From contig JADJRD010000001.1 in assembly GCA_016712405.1 (NCBI GenBank), positions 930,001-994,000 on the forward strand: a stretch of 64,000 nt of DNA, read 5' to 3'. This DNA is from Cellvibrio sp. (lineage in GTDB: Bacteria > Pseudomonadota > Gammaproteobacteria > Pseudomonadales > Cellvibrionaceae). This document shows, in pieces, positions 51,548 to 60,935 of the stretch (the first letter of the stretch is position 1; each line of letters opens with the position of its first letter). Made by a program: the position numbers and the translations under genes. The notes beneath the pieces are model-generated. The model was not told the origin of the DNA, ran no database searches, and worked only from the letters and a program-made list of their open reading frames with translations.

Positions 51548-52327
51548 TTAATGCATGAGAGTTTGACGATACTCCAAATATTCTTTCGAATAAGGATATC
51601 GATTTTTCAAAACCAACACATAACTGGCTTCTCTATCCTTATTGCCAAACATACGCTCCAAACGAATTGCTAATAACAACGATCTTGCTGTTTGTTGCCC
51701 TAAACTCATAAATCGATCAAGATTTTCTTTTGCTTTTGGATAATCCTGTTCAATAAAATATAAATCAGCCAACTCAATGAACGGTTCCGACAAACCTCTG
51801 TTTAAAATCGCTGCATGCTCAAATGCTGCTTTAGCTCGAGCAGTGTTTCCCAGTAAGAGTGCGGATCGCCCCACATTAATCATGCTTTGCGCCCTTCCAT
51901 CGAAATCAAGATTCGCAGCAGCAGCTTCAAACTGTTTCAAGGCGTCTTCATATCGTTTTAAACCAAAGAGAAACACTCCATAATTATTATGTGCGGCAGA
52001 GAAATTTTTATTCTTTTTAATTGCCTTTTTGAATGACTCTTCTGCAAGTGCACTTTCACCCTCTAATTCATAAACCAATGCCAATGCATTTAATACTTCA
52101 GCTGAATTCTTATCTATATCCATCGCCTTTCGAATATGATGACGCGCAGACTCACGATTTTTTTTGTCAACATAGCTTTGAGCTAGCTGTATGTGTAACC
52201 TAAAAGCTTCTGGTTTATTAACAGCCGTTCGGTGTTTTCCATCAGTTTCTTCAGTCACACAAGCAACTAACATAAAAAACAATGTGAAAGACAATAGCAC
52301 TAACTTGATGTATCGCATAAATATCAT
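51548..52327 (-). CDS. pilW: Type IV pilus biogenesis lipoprotein PilW/PilF
   Basis: This 259-residue TPR lipoprotein helps assemble the PilQ secretin. The signal ends in the lipobox FMLVAC, and five or six TPR units follow (ALVYELEGESALAEESFKKA, YGVFLFGLKRYEDALKQFEA, ELADLYFIEQDYPKAKENLD). GGAG lies 7 nt before the first ATG (52327). It sits between rlmN and rodZ, the standard order. Confidence 0.94.
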   Translation of the reverse strand: MIFMRYIKLVLLSFTLFFMLVACVTEETDGKHRTAVNKPEAFRLHIQLAQSYVDKKNRESARHHIRKAMDIDKNSAEVLNALALVYELEGESALAEESFKKAIKKNKNFSAAHNNYGVFLFGLKRYEDALKQFEAAAANLDFDGRAQSMINVGRSALLLGNTARAKAAFEHAAILNRGLSEPFIELADLYFIEQDYPKAKENLDRFMSLGQQTARSLLLAIRLERMFGNKDREASYVLVLKNRYPYSKEYLEYRQTLMH

Positions 52328-52348
52328 GTAATAGCTCCCGGATTTAAA

Positions 52349-53542
52349 TCACTGGCTCATTATTTTTATTGCTTGCACATCGTCAAACTGTGCACGATAT
52401 CGTTCGCTGCGACGAGTAATATCATTGACCTGCCCTGCTAATTGCCCACAGGCCGCATCAATATCATCACCACGTGTTGTTCTCACCGTGGTGATGTAAC
52501 CTTCTTGCATCAGTATCTCCTGAAACTTACGTAAAGCAGTGTTACTGACACGTTTATAATTGGATAAATTAAACGGATTAAACGGAATCAAATTAATTTT
52601 CACAGGAATATCGCGCAACAAATCCGCCAATTCTTTTGCGTGATGGGGACGATCATTCACTTGGTCAATCAAGGTATATTCAATGGTAATTTTACGATGC
52701 GTGTCTGGCATGGCTTCGATATAACGTTTGGCTGAATCCAGCAACATCGCAATTGGATATTTGCGATTGATTGGCACCAATTCATTTCGCAATTCATCGT
52801 TAGGTGCGTGCAAAGATATTGCCAGACAAGCATCGGTGTATTGACTTAAACGATCCAATTGAGGCACTACGCCGGATGTGCTCAAGGTCACACGACGCTT
52901 GGAAATGCCATAGGCATTGTCGTGCATCATTAAATTCATCGCATCGACAACATTGTCAAAATTCAATAGCGGCTCACCCATGCCCATCATCACCACATTG
53001 GTAACCATACGCGGGCCAGTTCCGCTGAGCTGCCCAAATGATTTCGCTGCGATCCAAACTTGTCCAATAATTTCTGCAGCAGTTAAATCGCGATTGAAAC
53101 CTTGTTTACCGGTTGCACAAAAGCTGCAATCCAATGAACAACCGACTTGCGACGAAACACAAAGCGTTCCGCGATCACCATCAGGTATATAAACCGTTTC
53201 AATGACATTGCCGCCAGAAACGCGAATTAAAAATTTACGTGTGCCGTCAGTAGAATCAAATTGTTGAACCACTTCAGGCAAACGAATTTCAGCAATCTTT
53301 TTTAATTTAGATCGCAAATCTTTACTGACGTTGGTCATATCATCAAAATTATCAGCACCCAATTGATGAATCCACTTCATGACTTGTATCGCACGAAATT
53401 TTTTCTCACCAATGGATTCAAAAAAAGCAATCAACTTGGCTTCAGGCAAGCCCATCAAATTGACTTTTTCCAGATTGGCCGCAGCCGAAGTCGATGATTC
53501 ACTCATCTCAACGGATTGAATATTGGCAACCAACTGACTCAT
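52349..53542 (-). CDS. rlmN: 23S rRNA/tRNA adenine-C2 methyltransferase RlmN
   Basis: This 397-residue radical-SAM enzyme methylates A2503 of 23S rRNA and A37 of some tRNAs. The CxxxCxxC cluster motif is in QVGCSLDCSFCATGKQGF, with SAM-binding MGMGEPLLNFDNVV and LAISLHAPNDELRNELVPIN; the conserved C-terminal Cys is in DDIDAACGQLAGQV. The first 28 residues are a poorly conserved extension, so a start further in is possible. It is followed by pilW. Confidence 0.96.
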   Translation of the reverse strand: MSQLVANIQSVEMSESSTSAAANLEKVNLMGLPEAKLIAFFESIGEKKFRAIQVMKWIHQLGADNFDDMTNVSKDLRSKLKKIAEIRLPEVVQQFDSTDGTRKFLIRVSGGNVIETVYIPDGDRGTLCVSSQVGCSLDCSFCATGKQGFNRDLTAAEIIGQVWIAAKSFGQLSGTGPRMVTNVVMMGMGEPLLNFDNVVDAMNLMMHDNAYGISKRRVTLSTSGVVPQLDRLSQYTDACLAISLHAPNDELRNELVPINRKYPIAMLLDSAKRYIEAMPDTHRKITIEYTLIDQVNDRPHHAKELADLLRDIPVKINLIPFNPFNLSNYKRVSNTALRKFQEILMQEGYITTVRTTRGDDIDAACGQLAGQVNDITRRSERYRAQFDDVQAIKIMSQ

Positions 53543-53563
53543 GTGTGCAACCTGATAATTAAA

Positions 53564-53989
53564 TTAACGAATAATGACTTCGTGACTCGCAAAAAAATAA
53601 GCAATTTCACGCGCAGCTGAAATCGGAGAATCAGAACCATGGACCGCATTGGAATCAATGGCTTTACCAAACAACGCACGCAAAGTTCCTGGTGCAGCCT
53701 TGGAAGGATCAGTTGCTCCCATGATTTCACGATTGCCCACAATAGCGTTTTCACCCGACAGCACTTGCACCACAACTGGCCCCGATGTCATGAACTTAAC
53801 TAAGCCTTCAAAAAAAGGACGACCTTTGTGTTCTGCATAAAATCCTTCTGCTTGTGCTGCACTTAAATGCAACATGCGTTGTGCAACGATTTTTAATCCT
53901 GCTTGTTCAAAACGACTCACAATTTCCCCGATATGGTTATCGCGTACTGCATCAGGTTTAATAATAGATAGGGTTTGCTCAACAGCCAT
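53564..53989 (-). CDS. ndk: Nucleoside diphosphate kinase
   Basis: This 141-residue enzyme balances nucleoside triphosphates. I start it at the ATG at 53989 (AVEQTLSIIKPDAVRDNHIG), with GGAGACC just upstream; an ATG at 54004 would add five residues. The active-site His lies in DSNAVHGSDSPISAAREIAY, and GNREIMGATDPSKAAPGTL binds nucleotide. It is the gene next to rlmN and precedes it in transcription. Confidence 0.96.
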   Translation of the reverse strand: MAVEQTLSIIKPDAVRDNHIGEIVSRFEQAGLKIVAQRMLHLSAAQAEGFYAEHKGRPFFEGLVKFMTSGPVVVQVLSGENAIVGNREIMGATDPSKAAPGTLRALFGKAIDSNAVHGSDSPISAAREIAYFFASHEVIIR

Positions 53990-54064
53990 CAGAGGTCTCC
54001 ACACCGCTTTCCGTCGATAAAGGTGAAGGCACTAATCCTCACCCATAGAATTCAAAACCCGCGA

Positions 54065-54070
54065 ATTATA
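54065..54070 (-). promoter_or_regulatory. Possible -10 box of ndk
   Basis: TATAAT on the minus strand, 75 bp before the ndk start, in a 132-bp gap between sufE and ndk. A -35 match is weak. This suggests that ndk has its own promoter apart from the Suf genes. Confidence 0.4.
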
Positions 54071-54121
54071 CGCAGGTTTGCCCTATTTTGTATGGTATGA
54101 AATGGAAAAACTGATAGAAAA

Positions 54122-54541
54122 TTAAAGGCTTGCAGCTATGTCTTGAATTCGTTTCACCATTGCTTTGAGGCCATTACCTCTTGTCGAGCTCAAGTGTTGT
54201 AGCAAATCCAAACGCTGGAAATATTGGGCTATGTCAACCGATAAAATCTCGGATGAGTTTTTACCATTGAATGCGGCCAGAACAACCGCCAGCAAACCTT
54301 TGACAATAAAGGCATCACTGTCTGCCTGAAAATAGAGCTTGCCATCACAAAACGCTTCAGACAACCAGACTTGGCTTTGGCAACCCCGAACCAATCGATC
54401 CTCTGTTTTCAGCTCTTCAGGCATGGGTGGAAGTTCTTTACCCAAGTCTATGATGTACTTGTATCTTTCTTCCCAGGTATCGAAAAAATCCAGAGTTTCT
54501 ACAATGTCGTCCGAGGTCACATCTATGCCGAATTGGGTCAT
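54122..54541 (-). CDS. sufE: Sulfur acceptor SufE
   Basis: SufE takes persulfide sulfur from the cysteine desulfurase SufS and hands it to SufB. The 139-residue frame has the acceptor Cys in VRGCQSQVWLSEAF and the family blocks WEERYKYIIDLGKELPPMPE and LSSTRGNGLKAMVKRIQ. Its start overlaps the sufT stop by 1 bp; it is the last gene of the Suf set. Confidence 0.94.
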   Translation of the reverse strand: MTQFGIDVTSDDIVETLDFFDTWEERYKYIIDLGKELPPMPEELKTEDRLVRGCQSQVWLSEAFCDGKLYFQADSDAFIVKGLLAVVLAAFNGKNSSEILSVDIAQYFQRLDLLQHLSSTRGNGLKAMVKRIQDIAASL

Positions 54542-55077
54542 TAATAAAACATCCCCGTAGCCAGTTGCGCCTCTTCACTCATCATATGACGAGCCCAAGG
54601 CGGATCAAATACCAGTTCAACCTTTACTGATTTCACATTGGGTACTTTACGAACTCGATATTCCACATCACCTACCAACACTGGCCCCATTCCACATGCA
54701 GGCGCCGTCAATGTCATTTTAATATCGACCTGCTTGGATGTTTGGTTGATAGCCACGGCATAGATCAACCCCAAATTCACTAAATCGACTGGGATTTCCG
54801 GATCATAAACAGTACCTAATGCTTGCCAGACTTGCTCTTCCGAGATTTTGTCATCCGCTGGAGCAGAGAATTCTATTACTGCGGCTTCCAATCCCAATCG
54901 ATGAGCATCAGTACCATCCACACGCACCATTTGCCCGTGATAGGTCAGAGTGTAATTGCCACCCAATGATTGGGTGATAGTGACAAAAGTATCTTGGGGA
55001 ATAGTCAGCGGGGTTCCATCCGGCACGCGTCGCGCCGGACAATCTTCCAATGCAACCACCATACGTCTTTCAGACAT
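54541..55077 (-). CDS. sufT: Fe-S assembly factor SufT
   Basis: This 178-residue protein has a DUF59/MIP18 domain in its second half (EEQVWQALGTVYDPEIPVDL, DIKMTLTAPACGMGPVLVGD) with the conserved Cys, and an N-terminal extension with RRMVVALEDCPARRVPDGTP typical of SufT. SufT helps iron-sulfur maturation, especially under high demand. It overlaps sufE and follows sufA by 2 bp. Confidence 0.92.
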   Translation of the reverse strand: MSERRMVVALEDCPARRVPDGTPLTIPQDTFVTITQSLGGNYTLTYHGQMVRVDGTDAHRLGLEAAVIEFSAPADDKISEEQVWQALGTVYDPEIPVDLVNLGLIYAVAINQTSKQVDIKMTLTAPACGMGPVLVGDVEYRVRKVPNVKSVKVELVFDPPWARHMMSEEAQLATGMFY

Positions 55078-55079
55078 AA

Positions 55080-55439
55080 TTAATTCTCTACACTAAAACT
55101 TTCACCACAACCGCAATAATCTTTTACGCGTGGATTCATAAATTTTAATTGGCGGTTGACACCTTCGGTGACGTAATCAATTTGCGTACCACCAACAACC
55201 GATAAACTTTTTGAATCAACCAATAATTCAACACCAGATTCCATCGCAATATGCAGATCATCGGCGTTCGCTGATTCGACCAAATCCACCACATACATCC
55301 AACCCGTACAACCGCTTTGCTTCACACTCAAACGCACCGCTTTTGCATCTTGCTGTTCAATTTGTTTTTTGAAATGCGCCGCTGCTGCTGCCGTCACTGA
55401 AACAGTTTGTTGATTGGGATTAAAGGTTTCTACTGACAT
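55080..55439 (-). CDS. sufA: A-type Fe-S carrier SufA
   Basis: This 119-residue A-type carrier has the three Cys ligands in KQSGCTGWMYVVDLV and DYCGCGESF. It transfers assembled clusters from SufBCD to target proteins. It is separated from sufS by a 145-bp palindromic repeat block. Confidence 0.93.
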   Translation of the reverse strand: MSVETFNPNQQTVSVTAAAAAHFKKQIEQQDAKAVRLSVKQSGCTGWMYVVDLVESANADDLHIAMESGVELLVDSKSLSVVGGTQIDYVTEGVNRQLKFMNPRVKDYCGCGESFSVEN

Positions 55440-55460
55440 TGTGACCTCCGGTTAAATATT

Positions 55461-55577
55461 TCCCCCTCTCCCCCCGCCCTCTCCCACTAGGGGCGAGGGA
55501 GCCGACTCCCTGAATAATAAAATACGGAGTCAAATCTGTTCCCTCTCCCCTTGTGGGAGAGGGTTAGGGAGAGGGGT
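55461..55577. repeat. Palindromic repeat between sufS and sufA
   Basis: CCCTCTCCCCCCGCCCTCTC on the left and GTGGGAGAGGGTTAGGGAGA on the right face each other around a 50-bp spacer. Being within an operon, it would be transcribed and could form a stable RNA hairpin affecting the relative amounts of sufS and sufA mRNA. Confidence 0.75.
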
Positions 55578-55586
55578 AAAGCTTTT

Positions 55587-56826
55587 CTACAACAAAAATG
55601 TTTTTGCTTTTTCAATCGCTAAAAATAAACGATCAACTTCTTCAAAGGTGTTATAAAAACTAAAACTCGCGCGCACAGTTCCAGGAATTCCAAATTGATC
55701 CATAATCGGTTGTGCGCAATGATTGCCGGTACGCACAGCAATACCTTGTTTATCCAACAAGACACCTACATCGGCGGGATGCGTGCCTTCAATTAAAAAA
55801 CTCATCACAGAAGTTTTTTTCTCGCTGGTGCCTACCAATTTAATACCTTGCGTTGTGCGTGCTTTTTCTTCGGCGTAATGCAAAAGCGCCATTTCATGCA
55901 GATGCCGCCTCACGATCCAGTTGGTTCAAATAATCAATCGCCGCACCCAAACCAATCGCACCGGCGATATCCGGTGTGCCTGCTTCAAATTTATAAGGCA
56001 ATTGATTAAATGTCGTTTTTGCAAAACTAACTGATTCAATCATTTCACCCCCACCTTGATAAGGCGGCATGGATTCCAATAATTCTTTTTTTCCGTACAA
56101 CACACCCAAACCTGTCGGGCCAAATAGTTTATGTGCAGAAAATACATAAAAATCGCAATTCAATTTTTGCAGATCAACCGCAAAATGACTGACGGCTTGT
56201 GCACCATCAATCAATACTCTCGCACCAACGGCTTGCGCCAGTGTAATAATTTTTTCAATCGGATTAATGCTGCCCATGGCGTTAGAAACATGACCAACTG
56301 CCACCATTTTCACTTTGGCATTTAACATGGCATCAAATGCCAGAATATTAATAGTGCCGGTTGCATCAACCGGAATCGGTTCAACCACTGCACCCATTTT
56401 CTCTGCAATCAATTGCCATGGAACAATATTCGAATGATGTTCCATTGCGGACACTAAAATACGATCACCCGGTTGCAAATGAATTCGCCCCCAGCAAGCC
56501 GCGACCAAATTAATACTTTCTGTTGTACCGCGCGTCCAAATAATTTGTTTGGATGAAGGGGCATTTAAAAACTGCGCAACCTTGTCCCGCGCCGCTTCAA
56601 ATTTAACTGTCGCTCTATCCGCCAAAGTATGTGCGCCGCGATGCACATTGCTGTTGTCCTGACGATAGTAATCTGCAATCGCATCAATCACACAATTGGG
56701 TTTTTGTGTGGTTGCTGCGTTATCGAAATATACTAGCGGCTGTCCATTCACTTGTTGGTGCAGAATCGGAAAATCGGCGCGGATTTTTTCGGCATCAAAA
56801 GGCTTACCTGAATTAAATGCATTCAT
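55587..56826 (-). pseudogene. sufS: Cysteine desulfurase SufS, frameshifted
   Basis: SufS releases sulfur from cysteine onto SufE using PLP. The N-terminal frame holds YFDNAATTQKPNCVIDAIAD, SAMEHHSNIVPWQLI, DGAQAVSHFAVDLQKLNCDF and the PLP Lys in SAHKLFGPTGLGV. The C-terminal frame holds the active Cys in RTGNHCAQPIM and GTVRASFSFYNTFEEVDRLF. They meet near 55903-55910 (LDREAASA to HLHEMALLHYAEEKAR) out of frame by about two bases. The repaired length is about 413 residues. Since a second desulfurase (iscS) lies in the same operon, a true loss could be tolerated, but sequence error is likely. Confidence 0.87.
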
Positions 56827-58138
56827 CAGGATTCAACCTCATCCAATACCGGATCACGGCCAAACAATTTAGCAAGTTTAGGTGATAAATATTGGCGAAC
56901 AGCTTCTTGCTCAACTGCCTGCAACAATTCATTGATAAAACCAAAACTCATCATCACTTGTGCATCAGCGCGCAAAACACCACGGCTTTGTAAATAATAA
57001 AGTGCATTGGCATTTAATTGACTCACTGTTGCACCATGCGCGCACTTAACATCATCAGCGTAAATTTCCAATTCCGGCTTGGTATTAATTTCGGCTTTAT
57101 TGGATGTGAGCAAATTTTTGTTGCTTAATTCAGCCAGCGTTTTTTGCGCTTGCGGATGAATATGAATGCGACCATTAAACACTGCTTTCGCTTGATCACT
57201 GATAATGCCGCGAAAAATTTCATTGCTGGTGCAATGCGGAACCCAGTGTTGAATGTTGGTGTGGTAATCCACCAATTGTTGATTGCGCGGCAAATAGATT
57301 CCTTGCAAATTCAGCTCAGCACCTTCGCCGCGATGGTGGCATTGATAATCAACACGCATGAGCTGACTACCCAGGGCTAATGTAAAGGCGCGAAATTGAC
57401 TGCCGCGTCCTAAATTTACATGCACAGCACCTATATGTTGTTGCTGCTCGCCTTCGAGGTGCAAATTGTAATGCTGTAAGCAGGCATTATCCTGTAACAC
57501 CATTTCGGTCACTGCATTCACAAAATGCGATTGTTTTTCTTCAGTCGACATAAAATGTTCAATAATTTCAGCTCGACTGTTTTTTTCAAGCACAACCAAT
57601 AGACGATGATTGATGGCATGTGCAACAGCGCCTTGCGAAACCTGAACCAGATAAACCGGTTTAGTTAATTCTTGCCCTGCTTTTAGATGAATTAAAACAC
57701 CTTCATCCACCCATGCATTATTAAGCCCGGAAAATAAATGCTTATCGCCTTCAATCACACTGCCCAAATGTTGTTTGATAATTTTTTGCTGATCCGCTGA
57801 CGCTTGCGAAAAACGGACAATTTCGGCGGGCAATTCACTGGATGCACTTGCATCAAATATTCCATTCACAAACACCAAACGAATCGCATCAATCAACATC
57901 AAATCATTAATCGATTGAAACGCTGAGATCGATTGAAACGCCGAATCATTTTTTGCCCAATCTAATCCTGTATTTTTTGCAAATCAGTTAAGGGGGTATA
58001 CATCCAGGCTTCAGTTTTTTTCGTCGGCCAGAGTGTCTCTTCCCATTGATTAGTCGCTTGTGCACGAAACTCATCCAACCAATCTAGACTGGTTTGTTGC
58101 TTGGCAAGCATGACGGCATGTTGTTGAAATTGGCTCAT
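56826..58138 (-). pseudogene. sufD: Fe-S scaffold subunit SufD, one-base frameshift
   Basis: SufD pairs with SufB in the SufBC2D scaffold. The first frame (ATG 58138; FQQHAVMLAKQQTSLDWLDE, then ATNQWEETLWPTKKTEAWMY) breaks at a T6/A6 run (57973-57978); one more A restores LQKNTGLDWAKNDSAFQSIS and the main frame, giving 437 residues. The beta-helix core (KAVFNGRIHIHPQAQKTLAE, VKCAHGATVSQLNANALYYL) is intact with its conserved His. An 18-bp tandem repeat near 57910-57945 duplicates six codons (FQSISA). It overlaps sufS by 1 bp and follows sufC by 3 bp. Confidence 0.87.
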
Positions 58139-58141
58139 AAA

Positions 58142-58888
58142 TTACACAGCCTCTTCCAACCAACCGTAACCTTTTTGCTCCAGCTCCAAGGCCAGCTCTT
58201 TTCCGCCCGTTTTAATGATTCGACCACCAGATAATACGTGTACAAAATCAGGCACAATAAAATCCAGCAAACGTTGATAGTGAGTCACTACGATAAAACT
58301 GCGATCCGGTGAGCGCATTTCATTAACACCTTTGGCAACCACTTGCAAAGCGTCTATATCCAAACCTGAATCGGTTTCATCAAGAATGCAGAGCTTGGGC
58401 TCCAGCAACATCATTTGCATAATTTCGTTGCGTTTCTTTTCGCCACCAGAAAAACCTTCATTAACGCCACGCTTTAAAAAAGCCGCATCCAGATTCACAC
58501 GCTTGCTGGATTCACGCGCAAGCTTCATAAATTCAATCGCAGATAATTCTGGCAACCCAAGATGTTTTCGTTTGGCATCTACCGATGCTTTTAAAAATTC
58601 CATATTGCTGACACCCGGAATTTCGACAGGATATTGAAATGCCAAAAATAATCCTTCGTGCGCACGCTCTTCAATTTCCAAATCCAGTAAATTCTTTCCA
58701 GCAAACTCAACACTGCCCTGAGTGACTTCATAACCATCACGACCAGAGAGCACATAACCCAATGTACTTTTACCCGAACCATTAGGCCCCATAATTGCGT
58801 GAATTTCGCCGGGATTAACTTTCAGGTTTAATCCTTTCAAAATATCTTTGTCTTCAACTTTTGCATGTAAATTGGTAATGCTTAACAT
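58142..58888 (-). CDS. sufC: Fe-S assembly ATPase SufC
   Basis: This 248-residue ABC-type ATPase powers the SufBCD scaffold. Walker A is GPNGSGKSTLGYVLSG, the signature is NEGFSGGEKKRNEIMQMMLL, Walker B is LCILDETDSGLDID, and the H-loop is VVTHYQRLL. Starts 40 bp after the DUF2442 gene, which separates it from sufB. Complete. Confidence 0.97.
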   Translation of the reverse strand: MLSITNLHAKVEDKDILKGLNLKVNPGEIHAIMGPNGSGKSTLGYVLSGRDGYEVTQGSVEFAGKNLLDLEIEERAHEGLFLAFQYPVEIPGVSNMEFLKASVDAKRKHLGLPELSAIEFMKLARESSKRVNLDAAFLKRGVNEGFSGGEKKRNEIMQMMLLEPKLCILDETDSGLDIDALQVVAKGVNEMRSPDRSFIVVTHYQRLLDFIVPDFVHVLSGGRIIKTGGKELALELEQKGYGWLEEAV

Positions 58889-58928
58889 AATTTCTTTAAT
58901 CCAGTTTCACTCTTTAAAAACTATTCAA

Positions 58929-59189
58929 TCAACCTACTTGACTAAACTTTGATTTCACTTTTTGAGAATCAAGATAGAGTGTATCCGGACAAATATCCTG
59001 TTCATGCGGCCACGCAACTGCTCCATCCAGAACAGTAACTTGATTAAAATAATCTATATTGTTTAACTCTTTAAAAACACCAAAATCCAAAATATCAGTA
59101 CAGTTATAAATACCAATTTCACCATTTGCGAAAAACAATTCCAATTTGTAATCACTAAGAGGATTAACCTTCACAACTCTTGGATTCAT
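58929..59189 (-). CDS. DUF2442 protein (partner of DUF4160)
   Basis: This 86-residue protein has the DUF2442 pattern: VVKVNPLSDYKLELFFANGE, then DFGVFKELNNIDYFNQV and VAWPHEQDICPDTLYLDS. The WPHEQDICPDTLY ending is the most conserved part. DUF2442 genes commonly sit beside DUF4160 genes and the pair has been proposed to be a toxin-antitoxin-like module; that role is not proved. Here the pair lies inside the Suf operon between sufC and sufB, with 5 bp between the two small genes. Confidence 0.82.
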   Translation of the reverse strand: MNPRVVKVNPLSDYKLELFFANGEIGIYNCTDILDFGVFKELNNIDYFNQVTVLDGAVAWPHEQDICPDTLYLDSQKVKSKFSQVG

Positions 59190-59194
59190 ATTGA

Positions 59195-59464
59195 TTACCT
59201 CAAAGGTTCAATTTTAATGGGTTGTTGCCCTGTTACGGCCAACTGCCAATCCAGCATCAACTCTTCTTTATGCAGCTCTATCCAAGCTTGCAATAATTTC
59301 ATTTTTGCTGCTGGTATTTCACCATCCAAAACATTTCCATTAGGAATTCCAACCACCACTTCTTGTCCCTGACACATAACATGAATATGAGGTTCATGAT
59401 GCTGTCTGTTATCCATAAAGTACATGTAAACAACCAATCCATAAAAAATTGATAATGCAGGCAT
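59195..59464 (-). CDS. DUF4160 protein
   Basis: This 89-residue protein begins MPALSIFYGLVVYMYFMDNR and has HHEPHIHVMCQGQEVVVGIP, the DUF4160 hallmark with conserved His residues, then GEIPAAKMKLLQAWIELHK. In most genomes it is paired with DUF2442, as here. If the pair is a toxin-antitoxin module, DUF4160 or DUF2442 could be either member. It starts 26 bp after the sufB stop, in the middle of an otherwise standard suf gene set. Confidence 0.82.
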   Translation of the reverse strand: MPALSIFYGLVVYMYFMDNRQHHEPHIHVMCQGQEVVVGIPNGNVLDGEIPAAKMKLLQAWIELHKEELMLDWQLAVTGQQPIKIEPLR

Positions 59465-59489
59465 AACACAAACTCCTTTTTACTGAAAA

Positions 59490-60926
59490 TTAACCAACAG
59501 AACCTTCAAGGCTCACTTCTAATAACTTGCCAGCTTCCACCGCAAATTCCATGGGCAACTCTTTAAACACTTCGCGACAAAAGCCATTCACTATCATGGA
59601 TACAGCTTTCTCTGCGTCCAACCCGCGCTGTTGACACAAAAACAATTGATCATCGCTCACTTTTGATGTTGTGGCTTCGTGTTCAATAACCGCTGAAGGA
59701 TTTTTACTTTCGATATAAGGAAAGGTATGAGCACCGCATTTGTCGCCAATCAACAAAGAATCACATTGCGTGTAATTACGCGCGCCTTCTGCACCTGGAT
59801 TCATACGCACTAAACCACGATAAGCGTTAGAACTTTTACCCGCTGAAATACCTTTGGAAATAATCGTTGAGCGGGTATTTTTGCCGATATGAATCATTTT
59901 GGTTCCGGTATCGGCTTGTTGGTAATAATTAGTGAGTGCGACCGAATAAAATTCGCCGACACTATTATCACCGCGCAAAATACAACTGGGATATTTCCAG
60001 GTTACAGCAGAACCGGTTTCTACTTGCGTCCAAGAAATTTTGGCATAGTTAAAACAAACACCGCGCTTGGTGACAAAATTGTAAATGCCCCCTTTGCCAT
60101 TTTCGTCGCCGGGATACCAATTTTGTACTGTCGAATATTTAATTTCAGCGCGATCCAATGCAACTAATTCTACTACTGCCGCATGCAATTGATTTTCATC
60201 GCGCTGTGGAGCAGTACAGCCTTCCAGATAACTCACATGCGAGCCTTCGTCCGCGACAATTAATGTGCGCTCGAATTGGCCAGTATTACGTTCATTAATG
60301 CGAAAATACGTCGATAATTCCATTGGGCAACGAACACCTTTTGGAATATAAACAAATGATCCGTCAGAAAATACCGCAGAATTCAAGGCGGCATAATAGT
60401 TGTCTTTTTGCGGCACAACAGAACCCAAATATTTTTTTACCAGATCTGGATATTTCTGAACCGCTTCGCTGATCGAACAAAAGATCACCCCCACTTCCAT
60501 TAATTTTTCGCGGAAAGTAGTTACAACCGAAACCGAATCAAACACCACATCCATAGCAACACCGGCCAGTGCCGCTTGCTCATGCAAAGGAATGCCGAGT
60601 TTTTCATAAGTGCGCAATAATTCCGGATCGACCTCATCCAAACTTTTGGGTTTATCATCCATGGATTTAGGTGCGGAATAATAAGACACCGCTTGAAAAT
60701 CTATATCCTCATATTTGACTTGTGCCCATTCAGGCTCTGTCATTTCCTGCCAGGCACGAAAAGCTTTTAATCGCCAATCCAATAACCATTCAGGTTCATT
60801 TTTTTTCGCCGAAATAAAACGCACCACATCTTCATTTAATCCAGGCGGCAAAGTTTCTGTGTCGATTTCGGTGTAGAAACCGGCGGCATAATCTTTTTTG
60901 ATTAAATGTTCAACTTGTTCTGACAT
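59490..60926 (-). CDS. sufB: Fe-S scaffold subunit SufB
   Basis: This 478-residue scaffold protein builds clusters with SufC and SufD. Key blocks are VGVIFCSISEAVQKYPDLVK, YIPKGVRCPMELSTYFRINE, SYLEGCTAPQRDENQLHAAV, RGVCFNYAKISWTQVETGSA and KCGAHTFPYIESKNPSAVIE; the conserved Cys in the RGVCFNYA strand is the sulfur acceptor region. It follows iscS by 9 bp and precedes the DUF4160/DUF2442 pair. Confidence 0.97.
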   Translation of the reverse strand: MSEQVEHLIKKDYAAGFYTEIDTETLPPGLNEDVVRFISAKKNEPEWLLDWRLKAFRAWQEMTEPEWAQVKYEDIDFQAVSYYSAPKSMDDKPKSLDEVDPELLRTYEKLGIPLHEQAALAGVAMDVVFDSVSVVTTFREKLMEVGVIFCSISEAVQKYPDLVKKYLGSVVPQKDNYYAALNSAVFSDGSFVYIPKGVRCPMELSTYFRINERNTGQFERTLIVADEGSHVSYLEGCTAPQRDENQLHAAVVELVALDRAEIKYSTVQNWYPGDENGKGGIYNFVTKRGVCFNYAKISWTQVETGSAVTWKYPSCILRGDNSVGEFYSVALTNYYQQADTGTKMIHIGKNTRSTIISKGISAGKSSNAYRGLVRMNPGAEGARNYTQCDSLLIGDKCGAHTFPYIESKNPSAVIEHEATTSKVSDDQLFLCQQRGLDAEKAVSMIVNGFCREVFKELPMEFAVEAGKLLEVSLEGSVG

Positions 60927-60935
60927 TTTTTACCT

